Source of the DNA: Enterovibrio baiacu | GTDB lineage: Bacteria > Pseudomonadota > Gammaproteobacteria > Enterobacterales > Vibrionaceae | DNA: 64,000 nucleotides | Reading direction: 5' to 3' | Assembly (NCBI RefSeq): GCF_004120195.1 | Contig: NZ_SCHN01000021.1 | Coordinates: 26,813 to 90,812 of the forward strand | In this document: positions 46,417 to 55,380 of the stretch, piece by piece | How the letters are laid out: the number at the start of each line of letters is the position of its first letter | Position numbering within the stretch: the stretch's first letter is position 1 | Made by a program: the position numbers and the translations under genes | The notes under the pieces: generated by a model | Database searches by the model: none | Told to the model about the DNA's origin: nothing | Seen by the model: the letters and a program-made list of their open reading frames with translations, nothing else

Positions 46417-47307
46417 TTATTCAAATTTGGCTGCTCCTTTCAGCTCGCGAATACACATTTCGTAAAAATCATACGCTTGTGGTGACATAAAACGCGCTCT
46501 TAGACGGAATATCCCAATCTGTCGCTCAACGTAAGGGGAGGCAAGAGGCAGCCATGTCAGGTTTTTCGCATTATCGGGGAAAGCGAGGCGAGGTAGCGTT
46601 GTAATGCCAATGCCCAGTTCAAGCACGGAAAACAGCGATGTAATGTTTTCAACTGTGTAAAGCGCGGCGTTTGTCAGGGCATTGGCGGGTGTGGATTCAA
46701 GCAGCGAGCACGTACCATTCTTAATGAAAGGGTAGGGAGCGAGTGCCTCCCAATCGATAGGCTGCGTGTGCTGAGTGAGCGGGTGATCGTTCAAGCAGAT
46801 AATCCCAACGGGGTCTGCCAGTAAGGGGATAAACTCAATACGCTCATCTTGAATGTGCAGGCAATTCCCTAGTGCAACATCCACTTCGCCTGCTAATAGC
46901 CGATTCTCAACGCCGGCGGCAGTGTCATCCACCAACACGACCTCAACATCAGGGTGACTTTCCGTGTATGTCGCTAAAATGCGGGGTATCAATTTTGCCG
47001 CCACGGACGGAACACTTGCGATCCTTACTTGCCCCAACTGCCCAGCCGCCGCAGCGCGAAGATCGGAATTTAAGTCATCATACAGTTTTAAGAACTGATT
47101 GATCTTGGGCAAGCAGAGATCGCCAAAGGGCGTGAGCTTGGCTTTGTGCCCTGAATCAAACAGCGATTGCCCAAGGATCTTTTCGAGTTCTTTTACAGAC
47201 GTTGATAAGGCGGCTTGGGAACGGTTTGCTTTGGAAGCTGCAGCGCGAAACCCGCCTTGCTCTACAACCAATGAAAAATGCCTAAGTTGCTGAAGTTTTA
47301 TGTCCAT
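46417..47307 (-). CDS. LysR-family transcriptional regulator of the RidA/BCCT cluster
   Basis: A 296-residue LysR regulator with helix-turn-helix GFRAAASKANRSQAALSTSVKELEKILGQSLFDSGHKAKLT and a typical effector domain (QVRIASVPSVAAKLIPRILATYTESHPDVEVVLVDD). It is divergent from the RidA gene with a 146-base gap, the usual layout for a LysR regulator and its target operon. It probably senses the cluster's unknown substrate or a product of it. Confidence 0.9.
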   Translation of the reverse strand: MDIKLQQLRHFSLVVEQGGFRAAASKANRSQAALSTSVKELEKILGQSLFDSGHKAKLTPFGDLCLPKINQFLKLYDDLNSDLRAAAAGQLGQVRIASVPSVAAKLIPRILATYTESHPDVEVVLVDDTAAGVENRLLAGEVDVALGNCLHIQDERIEFIPLLADPVGIICLNDHPLTQHTQPIDWEALAPYPFIKNGTCSLLESTPANALTNAALYTVENITSLFSVLELGIGITTLPRLAFPDNAKNLTWLPLASPYVERQIGIFRLRARFMSPQAYDFYEMCIRELKGAAKFE

Positions 47308-47453
47308 TTCTCGCGCCCTGCTGATTTATCCCTCTCCCTTACATTGATAAATAAAACTGAACAATTGTCAAAAATTAACCGTTAGATTTATCAAGAAGAA
47401 AGGCGCAATATGTAAATCAAATGAAACGAAATGGTTAAACGGGTGCGAGTGCC

Positions 47454-47864
47454 ATGTCTTTAAATACCTCTTCATACTCCACTAAGGCAGCTGTGCCGAC
47501 ACAGCTGTTTGCCTCAAAAGCGCCTTTGGAATGGGCTGTGACCCACAATGGCACACTGTATACAGCGCAAATTCCCATTGATGCTCAAGGACAGCTCATT
47601 GAAGGTGGTATTGAAGCACAAACCCGTCAAACGCTAGATAACCTCGCACACACTCTGGAATGTGCAGGCGTGGGACTGGATGCGGTATTGCAGGTGCTTA
47701 TTTATGTGACGGACAGAAGCTACCTCGCCACTGTAAACAGCGTCTATGCCGAGTATTTTTCTGCGCCTTATCCAAACCGAGCCGCCATGATTGTTGCTGG
47801 GTTAGCGCGTGAAGGCATGTTGGTGGAGCTGGCGGTGTATGCAGCCGTGCCAAACACAGACTAA
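47454..47864 (+). CDS. RidA family (YjgF) enamine/imine deaminase
   Basis: A 136-residue RidA-family protein. The fold motifs QIPIDAQGQLIEGGIEAQTRQTLDNLAHTLECAG and VLIYVTDRSYLATVNSVYAEYF are clear. The substrate arginine (Arg109 in YPNRAAM) and glutamate (Glu125 in LVELAVYA) are retained, so it is probably catalytic on imines rather than a dead homologue. It is first in a rightward run of six catabolic and transport genes, suggesting an imine or enamine intermediate in that pathway. Confidence 0.9.
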   Translation: MSLNTSSYSTKAAVPTQLFASKAPLEWAVTHNGTLYTAQIPIDAQGQLIEGGIEAQTRQTLDNLAHTLECAGVGLDAVLQVLIYVTDRSYLATVNSVYAEYFSAPYPNRAAMIVAGLAREGMLVELAVYAAVPNTD

Positions 47865-47925
47865 GCTCGCAGTAAGCAGAACAGGTTTTGAACACGACTT
47901 TAGATAATAAAATCAAGGATTTCTC

Positions 47926-49374
47926 ATGACGTATAACACGGAAAGCGCACTCTACATCGACGGTCAATGGCTTCAAGGCGCAAGCACAGTCGCAAACGTT
48001 AATCCGTCTGATACTTCGCATTCACTCGGCGATTTTGCTCAAGCAAGTCAGTCTCAGGTTCAGCAAGCGATTGACGCTGCGCGAAATGCACAGCCTTCTT
48101 GGGAGCGCACACCACTCGAATTTAAACAAAAAGTGCTGCAAACCATTGGTGATGAACTGATTGCGCGTTGTGATGAGTTAGGACGCTTGTTATCCATGGA
48201 AGAAGGCAAGCCTTTCGCAGAAGGGCGCGGCGAAATCTACCGATCCGGCCAGTTTTTCCAGTACTACGCGGCGGAAGTTCTCCGCCAAATGGGCGATATC
48301 GCAGACTCTGTTCGCCCAGATGTGACGGTGGAAGTCACACGTGAAGCAGTGGGTGTGGTGGCCATCATTTCACCTTGGAATTTCCCCACAGCAACGGCGG
48401 CTTGGAAAATTGCTCCCGCACTGGCGTTTGGTAACAGCGTGATTTGGAAACCTGCAAACCTAACACCAGCAAGCGCAGTGGCGCTGACAGACATCATTCA
48501 CCGTGCGGGTGTTCATCCCGGCGCGTTTAACTTGTTGTTGGGCTCCGGCGCGCAAGTGGGCGATACCCTGATCAACAGCCAAGATATTGATGCCGTGAGC
48601 TTCACGGGTTCTGTGGATGTCGGCCGTACCGTTGCAGCGGCAACCGCCCCAAACTTTGTACGTTGCCAACTTGAAATGGGCAGCAAGAATGCCTTGGTTA
48701 TCGCGAGCGACGCGGACTTGAAATCGGCAGTTGATGCAACGATTGCAGGTTCATTTTCAGGCACGGGCCAAAAGTGTACAGCATCGTCACGCCTCGTGGT
48801 GATGGAAGACATTCATGATGCGTACGTCGATGCGCTGATTAAACGTATGTCAGAACTCAAAGTGGGTCACGCATTGGAAGATGGCGTGTTTATGGGGCCC
48901 GTGGTTGATGAGCGTCAACTAAGTGCAAACATGGGCTGGGTTGAACGTGCGAAAGAGCACGGTGCTGACCTGGCGTTTGGTGGTGAGCGATTGGATCGCG
49001 AACACAATGGCTACTACATGTCTCCAACGCTGTTCCTGAATACCAACAACAGCTGGGACATCAACCAAGAAGAGCTGTTCGCCCCTATGGCCTGCGTGCA
49101 AAAAGTGGGTTCTCTTGAAGAAGCCATTGCCACCGTGAATGACACACGCTTTGGTCTCACCGCGGGGATCGTCACGCAAAGCTTGCGCAGCAGTACCTTG
49201 TTCAAGCGCGAAGCGCAAACCGGCTGTGTGATGGTGAACTTGCCAACGGCAGGCACGGATTACCACGTTCCGTTTGGTGGTCGTAAAGAGTCGAGCTTTG
49301 GGCCTCGAGAGCAAGGCCAATATGCCCGTGATTTCTACACCATTGTGAAGACGGCTTACCAGCGCCCTTACTGA
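47926..49374 (+). CDS. NAD(P)-dependent aldehyde dehydrogenase
   Basis: A 482-residue ALDH. Motifs are IISPWNFPTATAAWKIAPALAFGN, VSFTGSVDVGR, general base Glu250 (LEMGSKNALVI), nucleophile Cys284 (GTGQKCTASSRLVV), EELFAPMACVQKV and the C-terminal PFGGRKESSFGPREQG. It resembles succinate- or 2-oxoglutarate-semialdehyde dehydrogenases, but specificity cannot be told from sequence alone. It lies 61 bases after the RidA gene, with its own ribosome site, within the BCCT-linked cluster. Confidence 0.92.
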   Translation: MTYNTESALYIDGQWLQGASTVANVNPSDTSHSLGDFAQASQSQVQQAIDAARNAQPSWERTPLEFKQKVLQTIGDELIARCDELGRLLSMEEGKPFAEGRGEIYRSGQFFQYYAAEVLRQMGDIADSVRPDVTVEVTREAVGVVAIISPWNFPTATAAWKIAPALAFGNSVIWKPANLTPASAVALTDIIHRAGVHPGAFNLLLGSGAQVGDTLINSQDIDAVSFTGSVDVGRTVAAATAPNFVRCQLEMGSKNALVIASDADLKSAVDATIAGSFSGTGQKCTASSRLVVMEDIHDAYVDALIKRMSELKVGHALEDGVFMGPVVDERQLSANMGWVERAKEHGADLAFGGERLDREHNGYYMSPTLFLNTNNSWDINQEELFAPMACVQKVGSLEEAIATVNDTRFGLTAGIVTQSLRSSTLFKREAQTGCVMVNLPTAGTDYHVPFGGRKESSFGPREQGQYARDFYTIVKTAYQRPY

Positions 49375-49491
49375 GTTATTCCAGGCCGTTAGCAACGAAA
49401 TTTCATGTTTTGTTTTAGAGGTGTGTGTCTGCACACCTCTCCCTAAACACATTTGAACCTTACACACCGCGAACACTTGCAAGGAGTTAGC

Positions 49492-50481
49492 ATGTATCAA
49501 GACCACCTTATTATCGATGGTTTGCAGTACTGCAACTGGAACCGCGCTTACTTCGAACAGCTCAAAGAAAGTGGTGTGACGGCGATTCATGCCACCTTGG
49601 TGTATCACGAAAATGCCCGTGAAACGCTAACACGGTTTGCTGAGTGGAACTTGCTGTTTGAACAAAACCCTGACCTCATCATGCCCGTCATGTCGATGAG
49701 CGATGTGGTGAAAGCCAAAGAAGAAGGAAAAGTCGGCGTGTTCTTTGGTGCGCAAAACTGCTCACCACTAGATGACGAAATCGGCATGGTCGAGGTGATG
49801 AGAAAGTTGGGTTTGCTCATCATGCAGTTGACCTATAACAACCAAAGTTTGCTTGCCACAGGGTGCTACGAGCAAAACGACAGCGGTATTACACGTTTCG
49901 GTAAACAAGTCATCGAAGAGATGAACCGTGTAGGCATGGTGATTGATATGTCACACAGCGCTGAGCGTTCGACGCTGGAAACCATTGATCTCTCGTCACG
50001 CCCGATTTGCATTAGCCATGCAAACCCTTCCTCAGCGCACGCTGCGCTTCGAAACAAATCTGACACTGTGATCCGTGCATTGGCGGAAAGAGGCGGCTTG
50101 CTTGGCTTTAGCCTCTATCCCTTCCATTTGCCGGATGGCAGTGATTGCACCTTAGAAACATTCTGTTCGCTCATCGCTGACACCGCGGAAATGGTGGGTA
50201 TCGATCGTTTAGCCATTGGCAGCGACCTTTGCCTTAATCAACCGCAGAGTGTGTTGGAGTGGATGCGAAATGGACGCTGGTCAAAGAGCCTCGATTTTGG
50301 AGAAGGCTCGGCCAGCAACTCGGGTTGGCCTGCGGCTCTGCCGTGGTTCCCCGACAGTAGCGGTATGAAGAACATCTTTAAGGGACTTCGCGACAAAGGG
50401 TTTTCAGAAACGGAGACGGCCAAAATTCTTGGCGGAAACTGGATCGAATTCCTCGATGCTGGTTTAAAACCAGCGGAATAA
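49492..50481 (+). CDS. M19 (membrane/renal dipeptidase) family protein with altered metal site
   Basis: A 329-residue TIM-barrel protein from the ATG after AAGGAG. It keeps the family ligands His155 (DMSH), His176 (ISHANPSS) and Asp245 (IGSDL), with the same spacings as true dipeptidases. The usual first motif DxHxD is replaced by DGLQYCNWN (residues 9-17), and the bridging glutamate is replaced in GVFFGAQN. From memory, this variant recurs in dipeptidase homologues encoded with glycine-betaine catabolic genes in Pseudomonas. It is therefore unlikely to be an ordinary dipeptidase; it may hydrolyse an amide or another bond in the pathway. Confidence 0.85.
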   Translation: MYQDHLIIDGLQYCNWNRAYFEQLKESGVTAIHATLVYHENARETLTRFAEWNLLFEQNPDLIMPVMSMSDVVKAKEEGKVGVFFGAQNCSPLDDEIGMVEVMRKLGLLIMQLTYNNQSLLATGCYEQNDSGITRFGKQVIEEMNRVGMVIDMSHSAERSTLETIDLSSRPICISHANPSSAHAALRNKSDTVIRALAERGGLLGFSLYPFHLPDGSDCTLETFCSLIADTAEMVGIDRLAIGSDLCLNQPQSVLEWMRNGRWSKSLDFGEGSASNSGWPAALPWFPDSSGMKNIFKGLRDKGFSETETAKILGGNWIEFLDAGLKPAE

Positions 50482-50572
50482 CTTACTGCGGCTGAAGGAT
50501 TTGCCTCCTGCTGTCAACGAAACGGGTGCGTTGGCTCTGACCAATTCACTCGCCATCATGTGGAGACAGAAG

Positions 50573-52144
50573 ATGTCTGACTTACTCAATTCAGAGAAAA
50601 CCGTGCCAGCACCAAAGGCACAAAGCACGATTGAAAAACTGGGGCTTAATAACCCTGTACTATGGATGAGCGGTGGGTTTCTTACCGCGTTCGTTGTTCT
50701 AGCATTGGTCGATAATGCGTTGCTATCAAGTCTAGTGAACACTGGGTTTGCATGGTCAGTGAAAATCTTCGGCCCCTATTGGCAATTGCTGCTTCTGATT
50801 ACCTTCTTGGTAGGCATGGGGTTGGCGATCAGCCCAACCACATCCAAGGTGCGACTGGGTGGTCTAGAGAAGCCAGAGTTAGACGGCTTCAAATGGCTAG
50901 CCATCATTCTTTGTACGCTACTTGCCGGTGGTGGTGTGTTTTGGGCGGCAGCAGAGCCGATCGCTCACTTCGTGAATCCTCCTCCGCTCTACGGCACGCC
51001 TGAAGGCAATATTCAACGCCAAGCGTTCAACGCGTTGTCGCAGTCGTTCATGCACTGGGGCTTTTTGGCATGGGCAATCCTTGGGACGCTGACAACCATC
51101 GTGTTGATGCACCTTCACTACGACAAAGGCCTTCCACTTAAACCGCGCACACTTTTGTATCCTGTTTTTGGCGACCGCGTGTTGAATGGCTTTTTCGGTT
51201 CTTTCATTGATGCATGTTGCATCGTGGCAGTGGCGGCGGGCACCATTGGCCCTATTGGCTTCTTGGGCTTGCAAGTGAGCTACGCATTGAATGCGTTGTT
51301 TGATTTGCCTGATGGCTTTACCACGCAATTCATCATCATCTTGGGTGCCATTGCGATTTACACCATCTCAGCACTGAGTGGGGTAAACCGAGGCATTCAG
51401 ATTTTGAGTCGCTACAACATCATTCTGGCTGTTGGCTTGATGATCTACATCCTTCTCGTTGGCCCAACTGATTTCATTATCAATGGTTACGTGCAAGGCG
51501 TGGGCACCATGATCGACAACTTTATCCCAATGGCAACGTTCCGCGGTGATATGGGCTGGTTGAGTTGGTGGACCGTGTTCTTCTGGGGATGGTTCCTTGG
51601 TTATGGCCCTATGATGGCGATCTTCATCGCGAGGATTTCACGCGGGCGCACCATTCGTCAGTTGGTAACCACCATCAGCATCATTGCACCGCTCATTACC
51701 TGCTTCTGGTTCTCGATTGTAGGCGGTTCAGGCTTGGCATTTGAAATGGCGAATCCTGGCTCGGTCAGTGCGGCTTTTGAAGGCTTTAACTTGCCGGCAT
51801 CGTTACTGGCGATTACCCAGCAACTGCCATTGCCAATGTTGGTGTCTATCTTGTTCCTGATTTTGACTACCATCTTTATCGTGACCACGGGTGACTCGAT
51901 GACTTACACCATTAGTGTGGTGATCAGTGGCGAAACTGAGCCGAATGCGCTTATCCGTTCCTTCTGGGGTGTGATGATGGGTGCGACAGCGATCATTCTG
52001 ATTTCCTTGGGCGCTGGTGGGGTCTCGGCACTCCAATCCTTCATTGTTATTACCGCGGTGCCTGTGTCGCTGATATTGCTTCCGGCGCTTTGGAATGCAC
52101 CTCAGATTGCAATGAAGATGGCAACGGAGCAAGGGTATCGATAA
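50573..52144 (+). CDS. BCCT family onium transporter
   Basis: A 523-residue BCCT carrier from the ATG giving MSDLLNSEKTVPAPK, seven bases after GGAG. About twelve helices are present. Signatures include GGGVFWAAAEPIAHFVNPPP and WWTVFFWGWFLGYGPMMAIFIARISRGRTIRQLV, with aromatic residues of the cation-binding helix. Only moderately similar to the DddT protein in this window. Its position between a catabolic M19 homologue and two unknown genes implies uptake of a carbon or nitrogen source rather than an osmoprotectant. Confidence 0.93.
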   Translation: MSDLLNSEKTVPAPKAQSTIEKLGLNNPVLWMSGGFLTAFVVLALVDNALLSSLVNTGFAWSVKIFGPYWQLLLLITFLVGMGLAISPTTSKVRLGGLEKPELDGFKWLAIILCTLLAGGGVFWAAAEPIAHFVNPPPLYGTPEGNIQRQAFNALSQSFMHWGFLAWAILGTLTTIVLMHLHYDKGLPLKPRTLLYPVFGDRVLNGFFGSFIDACCIVAVAAGTIGPIGFLGLQVSYALNALFDLPDGFTTQFIIILGAIAIYTISALSGVNRGIQILSRYNIILAVGLMIYILLVGPTDFIINGYVQGVGTMIDNFIPMATFRGDMGWLSWWTVFFWGWFLGYGPMMAIFIARISRGRTIRQLVTTISIIAPLITCFWFSIVGGSGLAFEMANPGSVSAAFEGFNLPASLLAITQQLPLPMLVSILFLILTTIFIVTTGDSMTYTISVVISGETEPNALIRSFWGVMMGATAIILISLGAGGVSALQSFIVITAVPVSLILLPALWNAPQIAMKMATEQGYR

Positions 52145-52261
52145 CCCTATGGCGCAAATTGGATAGAAATATGCCGTTTCGGAACATCACGAATCCGTGA
52201 TGTTCCGGATAATTAAGGATAAGGACAAATAGGAACGTCCCAGAATCATAGGTGAGCATGA

Positions 52262-53995
52262 ATGAACGCGAGCTTTGCCAAGGAATCTGAGAAAACCCTC
52301 CGAGACCCAGCAATTGTAATGGCCCCTGAGCGCTTGGGCGCCATGCACCAAACCCGCATCAGCTTTGTTCGATCGCTGATCAGAAAAATGGCGAGTGAAA
52401 ATTGGAAAGTGTCTCAAGCCTTTTGGAAAATGAATGACAAAGGCTTTGGTACGGCAGTTTACGAACTTGACGCTTCCCACGACATCTACCAATTGGTTGT
52501 CTTTTCAGATGCGATCGCCGATGAAGACCGAAACGATCGTGTTATCGCAGAAAAATGGGATGTCACATTCGCGCTGATCCGTGGCCGTGTGGACATGAGC
52601 ACCATTGAGCAATTGCGCCAAAATGTGCCTTTGCAAGAGGCAGGTCGAAACTCTTCCCGTGTATTGGTGTTAGCACGCGCGAATAAAAGCGTGCGCGTGT
52701 TTGAGCATTTGGTGTCGTCACTGGCACAAGGGGAGCAGCCTGATACCGCCGAAATTGCCCGCGTGGGTTACATCCTTCGTACCACTGCTGTGTATGGCAA
52801 TGGCAAATTCGGCATTGCAGATTTTGAAACCCTGCAGAGCAATAACGATTTCAATCTAACCTTCAGCGCCCAAATGTGCGCGGTATATATTCTTCGTCAG
52901 TTCAGCTTGGATTGGGTGGAGTTTATTGCTCAACAACGTGGCGGTGAAAAAGCATCAACGATATGCCCTCAATTGAAACGTTACCTCGGCATCGGGAATG
53001 CGACGGGTTTAGGTATGGCTCCTTACCTTATTCGTCATCCTCGGGTGGTGGATCGCTGGTTGTCCCAGCGTGAAATGGCTTTGGCCTCTGCGTGCGCACA
53101 GCGAGTGAATGACGAGACGGTAAATCGTGTGTGTGGCTTACTGAAAAAAGCCCAAACACACTTTGAGCAGATCATCACGATCAACGAACAGCAACAAGCG
53201 CTGAATACGGAATGTATCGCGCAACTCCCGATGTTGATGACGCGTATTCGACAGCCGTTTACGCCGTTCGACACGTGGACTGATGTGCTCGACAGTTCAA
53301 GAGATTTGAGCTTGGAAACCCAAGAAGTACTGGCGACCTGCATCATGGAAATCTTCCCTGAGTGCGTCGATCGCTTCATCGATAAGCTGAATACGGACGA
53401 GTCGTTATCGCTCGACCCTGGTGTGACGGTAAAAGACATGCTGGCGGTAATGGAAACGCGTTACCGTTGGGCGATTGATGTCGATTTTAGCGAGCCTGAA
53501 AATCAGTATTGGTTTTGGTATCGCTCACAAGACAAAGAAGAGCCAAGAATGGGCGTTCGTGGGCAAGAACCCGGTGAGGAACGCGAGCTACCTTTGGACA
53601 TCGGGCGTCAAGTATCGAGGTTATACGCTGCCTTGCAGCTCGCGGAGCCTTCTCAGTCTTTGGCGCACTTCTTACTGAGCAATCCTTCTTACCGCGTGAT
53701 TTCACGACGCGTGTGGACAATGGCACAGCAACCGATGGGTGACATTCAAATGAATGTCTTGTCGCAGAGCGCATTACCCATGCATTTGTTGCGCTGTAAG
53801 TTGTCGATGTTTGGTGCGACGAAGTTCGATCCTCGTTCTGACCGTTGGGTGCGTGTGACGTTATTCCAAGGTGCGCCTTTGGTGAGTGATCTCGCGGCCC
53901 AACGCTTTGAGGAAAGTTGGCTATTTCCGCTGATGCCTTGCACTGAATGTGAAGTGACGGAACTGGCGACATGTCAGCGAGGTGTGTCAGCATGA
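52262..53995 (+). CDS. Conserved protein of unknown function (577 residues) in the BCCT cluster
   Basis: I do not recognise this family. The protein has no signal peptide or membrane helix. It is rich in helices, with many tryptophans and acidic residues; notable stretches are RISFVRSLIRKMASENWKVSQAFWKMND, YQLVVFSDAIADEDRNDRVIAEKWDVTFALIRG and YWFWYRSQDKEEPRMGVRG. The start MNASFAKESEKTLRD has only a weak ribosome site. Its stop overlaps the ATG of the DUF3726 gene by four bases, so the two are translated together and probably form a complex or act in sequence. A catalytic role in the onium pathway is possible. Confidence 0.8.
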   Translation: MNASFAKESEKTLRDPAIVMAPERLGAMHQTRISFVRSLIRKMASENWKVSQAFWKMNDKGFGTAVYELDASHDIYQLVVFSDAIADEDRNDRVIAEKWDVTFALIRGRVDMSTIEQLRQNVPLQEAGRNSSRVLVLARANKSVRVFEHLVSSLAQGEQPDTAEIARVGYILRTTAVYGNGKFGIADFETLQSNNDFNLTFSAQMCAVYILRQFSLDWVEFIAQQRGGEKASTICPQLKRYLGIGNATGLGMAPYLIRHPRVVDRWLSQREMALASACAQRVNDETVNRVCGLLKKAQTHFEQIITINEQQQALNTECIAQLPMLMTRIRQPFTPFDTWTDVLDSSRDLSLETQEVLATCIMEIFPECVDRFIDKLNTDESLSLDPGVTVKDMLAVMETRYRWAIDVDFSEPENQYWFWYRSQDKEEPRMGVRGQEPGEERELPLDIGRQVSRLYAALQLAEPSQSLAHFLLSNPSYRVISRRVWTMAQQPMGDIQMNVLSQSALPMHLLRCKLSMFGATKFDPRSDRWVRVTLFQGAPLVSDLAAQRFEESWLFPLMPCTECEVTELATCQRGVSA

Positions 53996-54711
53996 TGTAT
54001 CTCTCTCACAATGAACTGGTCTCTTTGTGCAGTAAGGCTTACGAAAGTCTGCATCGTCAATGTGGGGAATCGGATGTGATTGCCAACATGGTGGCAGATT
54101 TAGAAATGTCGGGGCTGAAAGGGGTCTCGCATTTTGTGTCATCGCTGGATTTTCTGGCAGCAGAGCCTGACGTGCCTGTCGGTGCGTTTTTGACGAATGA
54201 GGCCACCATTTCCGCGGATCTGAAAGGCGCGAGTCTGCTTAATCATTTTCCAGCGTTGGTTGATGTGTCTATGGATCAAATGATTGGTCGCTCAGCAATC
54301 CATATCGAAATCCTAAATAGCCATAACCGTTGGTTTGCGTACGGAGAATTGCTCAAGTTGGCGGGTAAGGGGTTGTCGGTTCGTGCTCAGTGGAGCAACA
54401 GCCAAGCGCCGTTTCATGTCGATTGTGTTTGGAATGCCGGGCGACGTTTTCCGGATATCTATTTCAGTGAACTGCCGCAGCTCCCCAAGAAAAGCCTGCA
54501 TGTTGATGTTCAACAAGCCGCGTTTACAGCGGAAGATTTTGCCCCCTTCACCACCTGTATCACGGCAAAGTCTTTGTCTGAAGCAGACCGAAGAGCATGG
54601 AGAGACGGCATCGAGATTGATGAAGCTCATTGGCAGACGCTCAAGCATTATGCATCCCGCAATTTAGTGGAAAGCAGTGAGCAGTCAAAGATGGGGGCGG
54701 GTGGTCAGTAG
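53992..54711 (+). CDS. DUF3726 family protein
   Basis: A 239-residue cytoplasmic protein from the ATG inside the ATGA overlap; a second ATG directly follows. It contains SHNELVSLCSKAYESLHRQCGESDVIANMVADLEMSGLKGV near the start, matching my recollection of DUF3726, whose function is unknown. The later part has alternating strands and helices (HNRWFAYGELLKLAGKGLSVRAQW). Coupled to the unknown 577-residue gene upstream and last in the run. Confidence 0.75.
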   Translation: MMYLSHNELVSLCSKAYESLHRQCGESDVIANMVADLEMSGLKGVSHFVSSLDFLAAEPDVPVGAFLTNEATISADLKGASLLNHFPALVDVSMDQMIGRSAIHIEILNSHNRWFAYGELLKLAGKGLSVRAQWSNSQAPFHVDCVWNAGRRFPDIYFSELPQLPKKSLHVDVQQAAFTAEDFAPFTTCITAKSLSEADRRAWRDGIEIDEAHWQTLKHYASRNLVESSEQSKMGAGGQ

Positions 54712-54961
54712 AAGTAGATAGCGAAAGGTGTTTCGATGTGTTCAGCAAGCTCGATGAAAGTCGGGCTTTTTTGTGCGTTTACAGAATTGGATAAATAGAA
54801 GATGTCGAAAGCAATGGCGAAAGGCAGTTTGTTGCAAGAGGCGAGAGATTGACGGCGGTACTCTTGTTCTATCTGGCAGTCAAACGAGGGTGGTCAACTG
54901 CCAGTTTTCCCCGATGTTAAAAGCGCATTGGGCTTCTAACATACTCTAAGGTATTCGTGCC

Positions 54962-55075
54962 TTACAGCACGCCGCCCCAGTACATTGCATTAAACATGGT
55001 AAACGCGATGGTTGCGCCCATTAGTACAAAAAGTGGTGCGTTCTTAGAGACTTTAGCGACGATTTTCTGTGACAC
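54962..55075 (-). CDS. 37-residue single-helix membrane protein
   Basis: A short frame from GTG with ribosome site AAGAGGAAT. It has a basic start (MSQKIVAKVSKNAPLF), a hydrophobic stretch (VLMGATIAFTMFNAMYWGG) and ends VL. One transmembrane helix with a positively charged N-terminus is expected. The start site, codon pattern and isolated position in a 670-base gap support a real small protein. I cannot name a family. Confidence 0.65.
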   Translation of the reverse strand: MSQKIVAKVSKNAPLFVLMGATIAFTMFNAMYWGGVL

Positions 55076-55322
55076 GGATTATTCCTCTTGGTGAAATTTC
55101 GAGCAGATTATGCAGTTTTATGTGAACCTGATCAACCGGTATTGGCCGAAAAGTGAAAGTTTTTTGTACGGTGTTTTTTACAGGTAAACACGCATGTTTA
55201 CTTGCTTGGCTAACATCTTGTTTTCGCTCGAAGTTGTAAAAACCGCGAAATGGCGTGTGTTACGAAGAGGAAGTGGGAAGGGCTGTTTTCTGTATAGAAA
55301 GCGAGTGAATATGTACGGAAAA

Positions 55323-55357
55323 TAAAAAGCCAGCACTGAGAAACGCTCTGTGCTGGC
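55323..55357 (-). terminator. Terminator of the smaller RTX adhesin gene
   Basis: On the minus strand GCCAGCAC / GTGCTGGC with an inner AGAG / CTC pairing is followed by TTTTTATT, 24 bases after the stop. Confidence 0.92.
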
Positions 55358-55380
55358 ATGATGACTTCGTGTGGTGTTGT

